In this document: positions 6,394 to 7,374 of the stretch, piece after piece
Position numbering within the stretch: the first letter of the stretch is position 1
How the letters are laid out: each line of letters opens with the position of its first letter
Assembly (NCBI GenBank): GCA_018824925.1
Contig: JAHJFH010000324.1
Span: 1-7,374 of the forward strand
Reading direction: 5' to 3'
Length of the DNA: 7,374 nucleotides
Origin: Thermoplasmatota archaeon
Lineage (GTDB): Archaea; Thermoplasmatota; E2; DHVEG-1
Program-made: the position numbers and the translations under genes
Notes under the pieces: model-generated
Database searches by the model: none
Seen by the model: the letters and a program-made list of their open reading frames with translations, nothing else
What the model was told of the DNA's origin: nothing

Positions 6394-6774
6394 TTATGAG
6401 AGAAGAATGGCATTGATGCTGCCGCATTGTCCAGGGCGTGAAGTAATCCGTGCTTTTCCAAGTTTGGTATCAATTATTGCGCCTTTGTTCATAATATTTC
6501 GACGAATGTAGTTTAAATTAGCGGCATTATCAATAACTGAGACAATTTCGGTTTGTGTAGTTTTTCCAGTTTTAGGGTCAATAACATAGGCAAGATTGGT
6601 AGTCATGATTCGTATTTTATGGTTATTACCACGAGTACGTATTTGTTTAGTTTTGACGGTACCAATAGTGGTTAGATGTGGTTCACGTCCGATTTCAAAT
6701 TTGCGTTTACTTCGATTATATCTGTATCGACGACCGGTTAAACTTCGTCGGGATTGTCCTTGCCACAATGCCAT
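6394..6774 (-). CDS. rps8e: Small ribosomal subunit protein eS8 (S8e)
   Basis: The 126-residue product is the archaeal/eukaryotic S8e protein of the 30S subunit. The basic N-terminus MALWQGQSRRSLTGRRYRY, the block RTRGNNHKIRI, the segment NAANLNYIRRNIMNKGAIIDT and the end ARITSRPGQCGSINAILLS match the family, and the length is that of archaeal members. The family usually has Asp where this protein has Cys in RPGQ-C-G, a mild change. The TATA-like box centred near 6801 puts the start site at or within a few bases of the ATG, so the mRNA may be leaderless, although GGGTG lies a few bases upstream. It is first in a likely two-gene unit with srp19. Confidence 0.96.
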   Translation of the reverse strand: MALWQGQSRRSLTGRRYRYNRSKRKFEIGREPHLTTIGTVKTKQIRTRGNNHKIRIMTTNLAYVIDPKTGKTTQTEIVSVIDNAANLNYIRRNIMNKGAIIDTKLGKARITSRPGQCGSINAILLS

Positions 6775-6796
6775 AGAACACCCGAATAAGGAAGTA

Positions 6797-6805
6797 ATAT
6801 ATAAA
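6797..6805 (-). promoter_or_regulatory. TATA-like box of the rps8e-srp19 unit
   Basis: On the minus strand TTTATATAT lies 22 to 32 bases upstream of the rps8e ATG, inside the 63-base gap after the preceding stop codon. The usual TATA-to-start distance places transcription at about 6773-6777, essentially at the start codon. Confidence 0.5.
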
Positions 6806-6837
6806 CAATATCATCAGGTATATGAGGAGAATCTGGT

Positions 6838-7374
6838 TTAGGCTTCTTGTTCAGATCCGAGATATATTTGGGGGGTTTCAACTGCATATTTTCGCACACG
6901 GATGTTATCATAGCGTGAGTAACTTCCATAATGATTCATAAGAGCTATTTCTCCTTTTGATGCATAGTCAGTATCATTCACTTGTGAATATAGTATGTTG
7001 TTGGAATAGATTTTAAAGTTGGTGTTATTGATGATGAGTCTGATTTCTTGCCATTGATTGGCCTGACCAAATCGGGTTATGCTAGTGCCAAATTGAGCCC
7101 AGCCATTGTAGGGGGGTTTGAACCAGGGAGGTTCACTACCGGTACGACAGTCCCATCTTGCTTTGTAACCCGTGTTGTTGGAGGAGTTACCCCTGAAAGA
7201 TATTTCTGGGAGTGTATTTGTTGATGGATAAATATCTGCTTCGATGATGCCATTGTCAAAGTCTGTGTAGCTTACGTTTGACCCAAGAATTGTTAATCCG
7301 TAGGGGCTAGTAGTTGTTCCACCACCGCAGAGTAGGCTGCCGTTATCGATTTTTGGGTATTCTCCTTGTATTTG
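6838..7374 (-). CDS. C-terminal part of a lectin-like (concanavalin A-fold) surface protein, cut by the window edge
   Basis: An open frame enters at 7374 and ends at TAA 6838-6840, giving 178 residues without a start in the window. The order SYTDFDNGIIEADIYPS, ISFRGNSSNNTGYKARWD, FGQANQWQEIRLIINN, FKIYSNNILYSQVNDTDYAS and EIALMNHYGSYSRYDNIRVRKYA is typical of concanavalin A-like/LamG-type beta sandwiches. The closing [FY]DNIRVRKYA then ETPQIYLGSEQEA recalls the ends of archaeal secreted proteins that also carry DUF2341. Asn-rich, Thr/Ser-rich composition supports an extracellular location. The full protein is probably much larger with a signal peptide. It likely binds carbohydrate or another surface ligand. 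It is upstream of rps8e but separated by a promoter, so no functional link is implied. The fold call is good; the ligand is unknown. Confidence 0.75.
   Translation of the reverse strand, partial: QIQGEYPKIDNGSLLCGGGTTTSPYGLTILGSNVSYTDFDNGIIEADIYPSTNTLPEISFRGNSSNNTGYKARWDCRTGSEPPWFKPPYNGWAQFGTSITRFGQANQWQEIRLIINNTNFKIYSNNILYSQVNDTDYASKGEIALMNHYGSYSRYDNIRVRKYAVETPQIYLGSEQEA

Noticed and set aside
6738..6929. 63-codon minus-strand ORF overlapping the rps8e start
   Set aside because: It is out of frame with the lectin-like gene upstream of the C6 tract and has no features of its own; treated as an accidental extension.
7077..7259. 60-codon minus-strand ORF
   Set aside because: It is in a different frame from the lectin-like domain, whose conserved pattern runs through the same bases to the window edge.

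Overview
This window looks archaeal, most likely from an AT-rich euryarchaeote-type lineage. The evidence is a recognisable SRP19 gene directly downstream of an archaeal/eukaryotic-type ribosomal protein S8e gene, TATA-like boxes at plausible distances from starts, and a soluble multi-PAS histidine kinase of a kind common in methanogens and relatives. The exact lineage cannot be read from this sequence.

Bases 1-1722 form a decayed, gene-poor stretch. On the minus strand (1178 down to 244) lies a pseudogene of the GyrI/SbmC-like effector-binding family, broken by two single-base insertions and four stop codons. A 459-base non-coding element (1055 down to 597) splits it. Removing that element restores the reading frame exactly and rebuilds a family-typical segment. 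The element starts GTGCAG, ends CTACTCTCC, has no open frame and carries group II intron-like motifs. My best reading is a degenerate, ORF-less group II intron, but the class assignment is tentative. A second decayed small gene may lie on the plus strand between 1266 and 1502.

Bases 1723-6072 hold a plus-strand operon of three genes: a 1095-residue cytosolic sensor histidine kinase with six tandem PAS domains, a stand-alone receiver protein, and a 207-residue RecA/KaiC-fold protein that keeps a Walker B-like strand but lacks the P-loop. Gaps are 50 and 28 bases. Together they look like a soluble three-component signalling unit: PAS input, phosphotransfer to a single-domain receiver, and a possible nucleotide-independent KaiC-like partner or output protein.

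Bases 6090-7374 are on the minus strand and convergent with the operon. A hairpin overlapping the last codons of SRP19 could end both transcripts. Reading leftward from the right edge: the C-terminal part of a secreted lectin-like protein (cut by the window edge, stop at 6838), a 63-base gap with a TATA box, rps8e, then srp19. The TATA box lies so close to the rps8e ATG that a leaderless or nearly leaderless transcript is likely.

No tRNA, rRNA, CRISPR array or intact transposase gene was seen. Bases 1-243 are AT-rich with nothing I can support.
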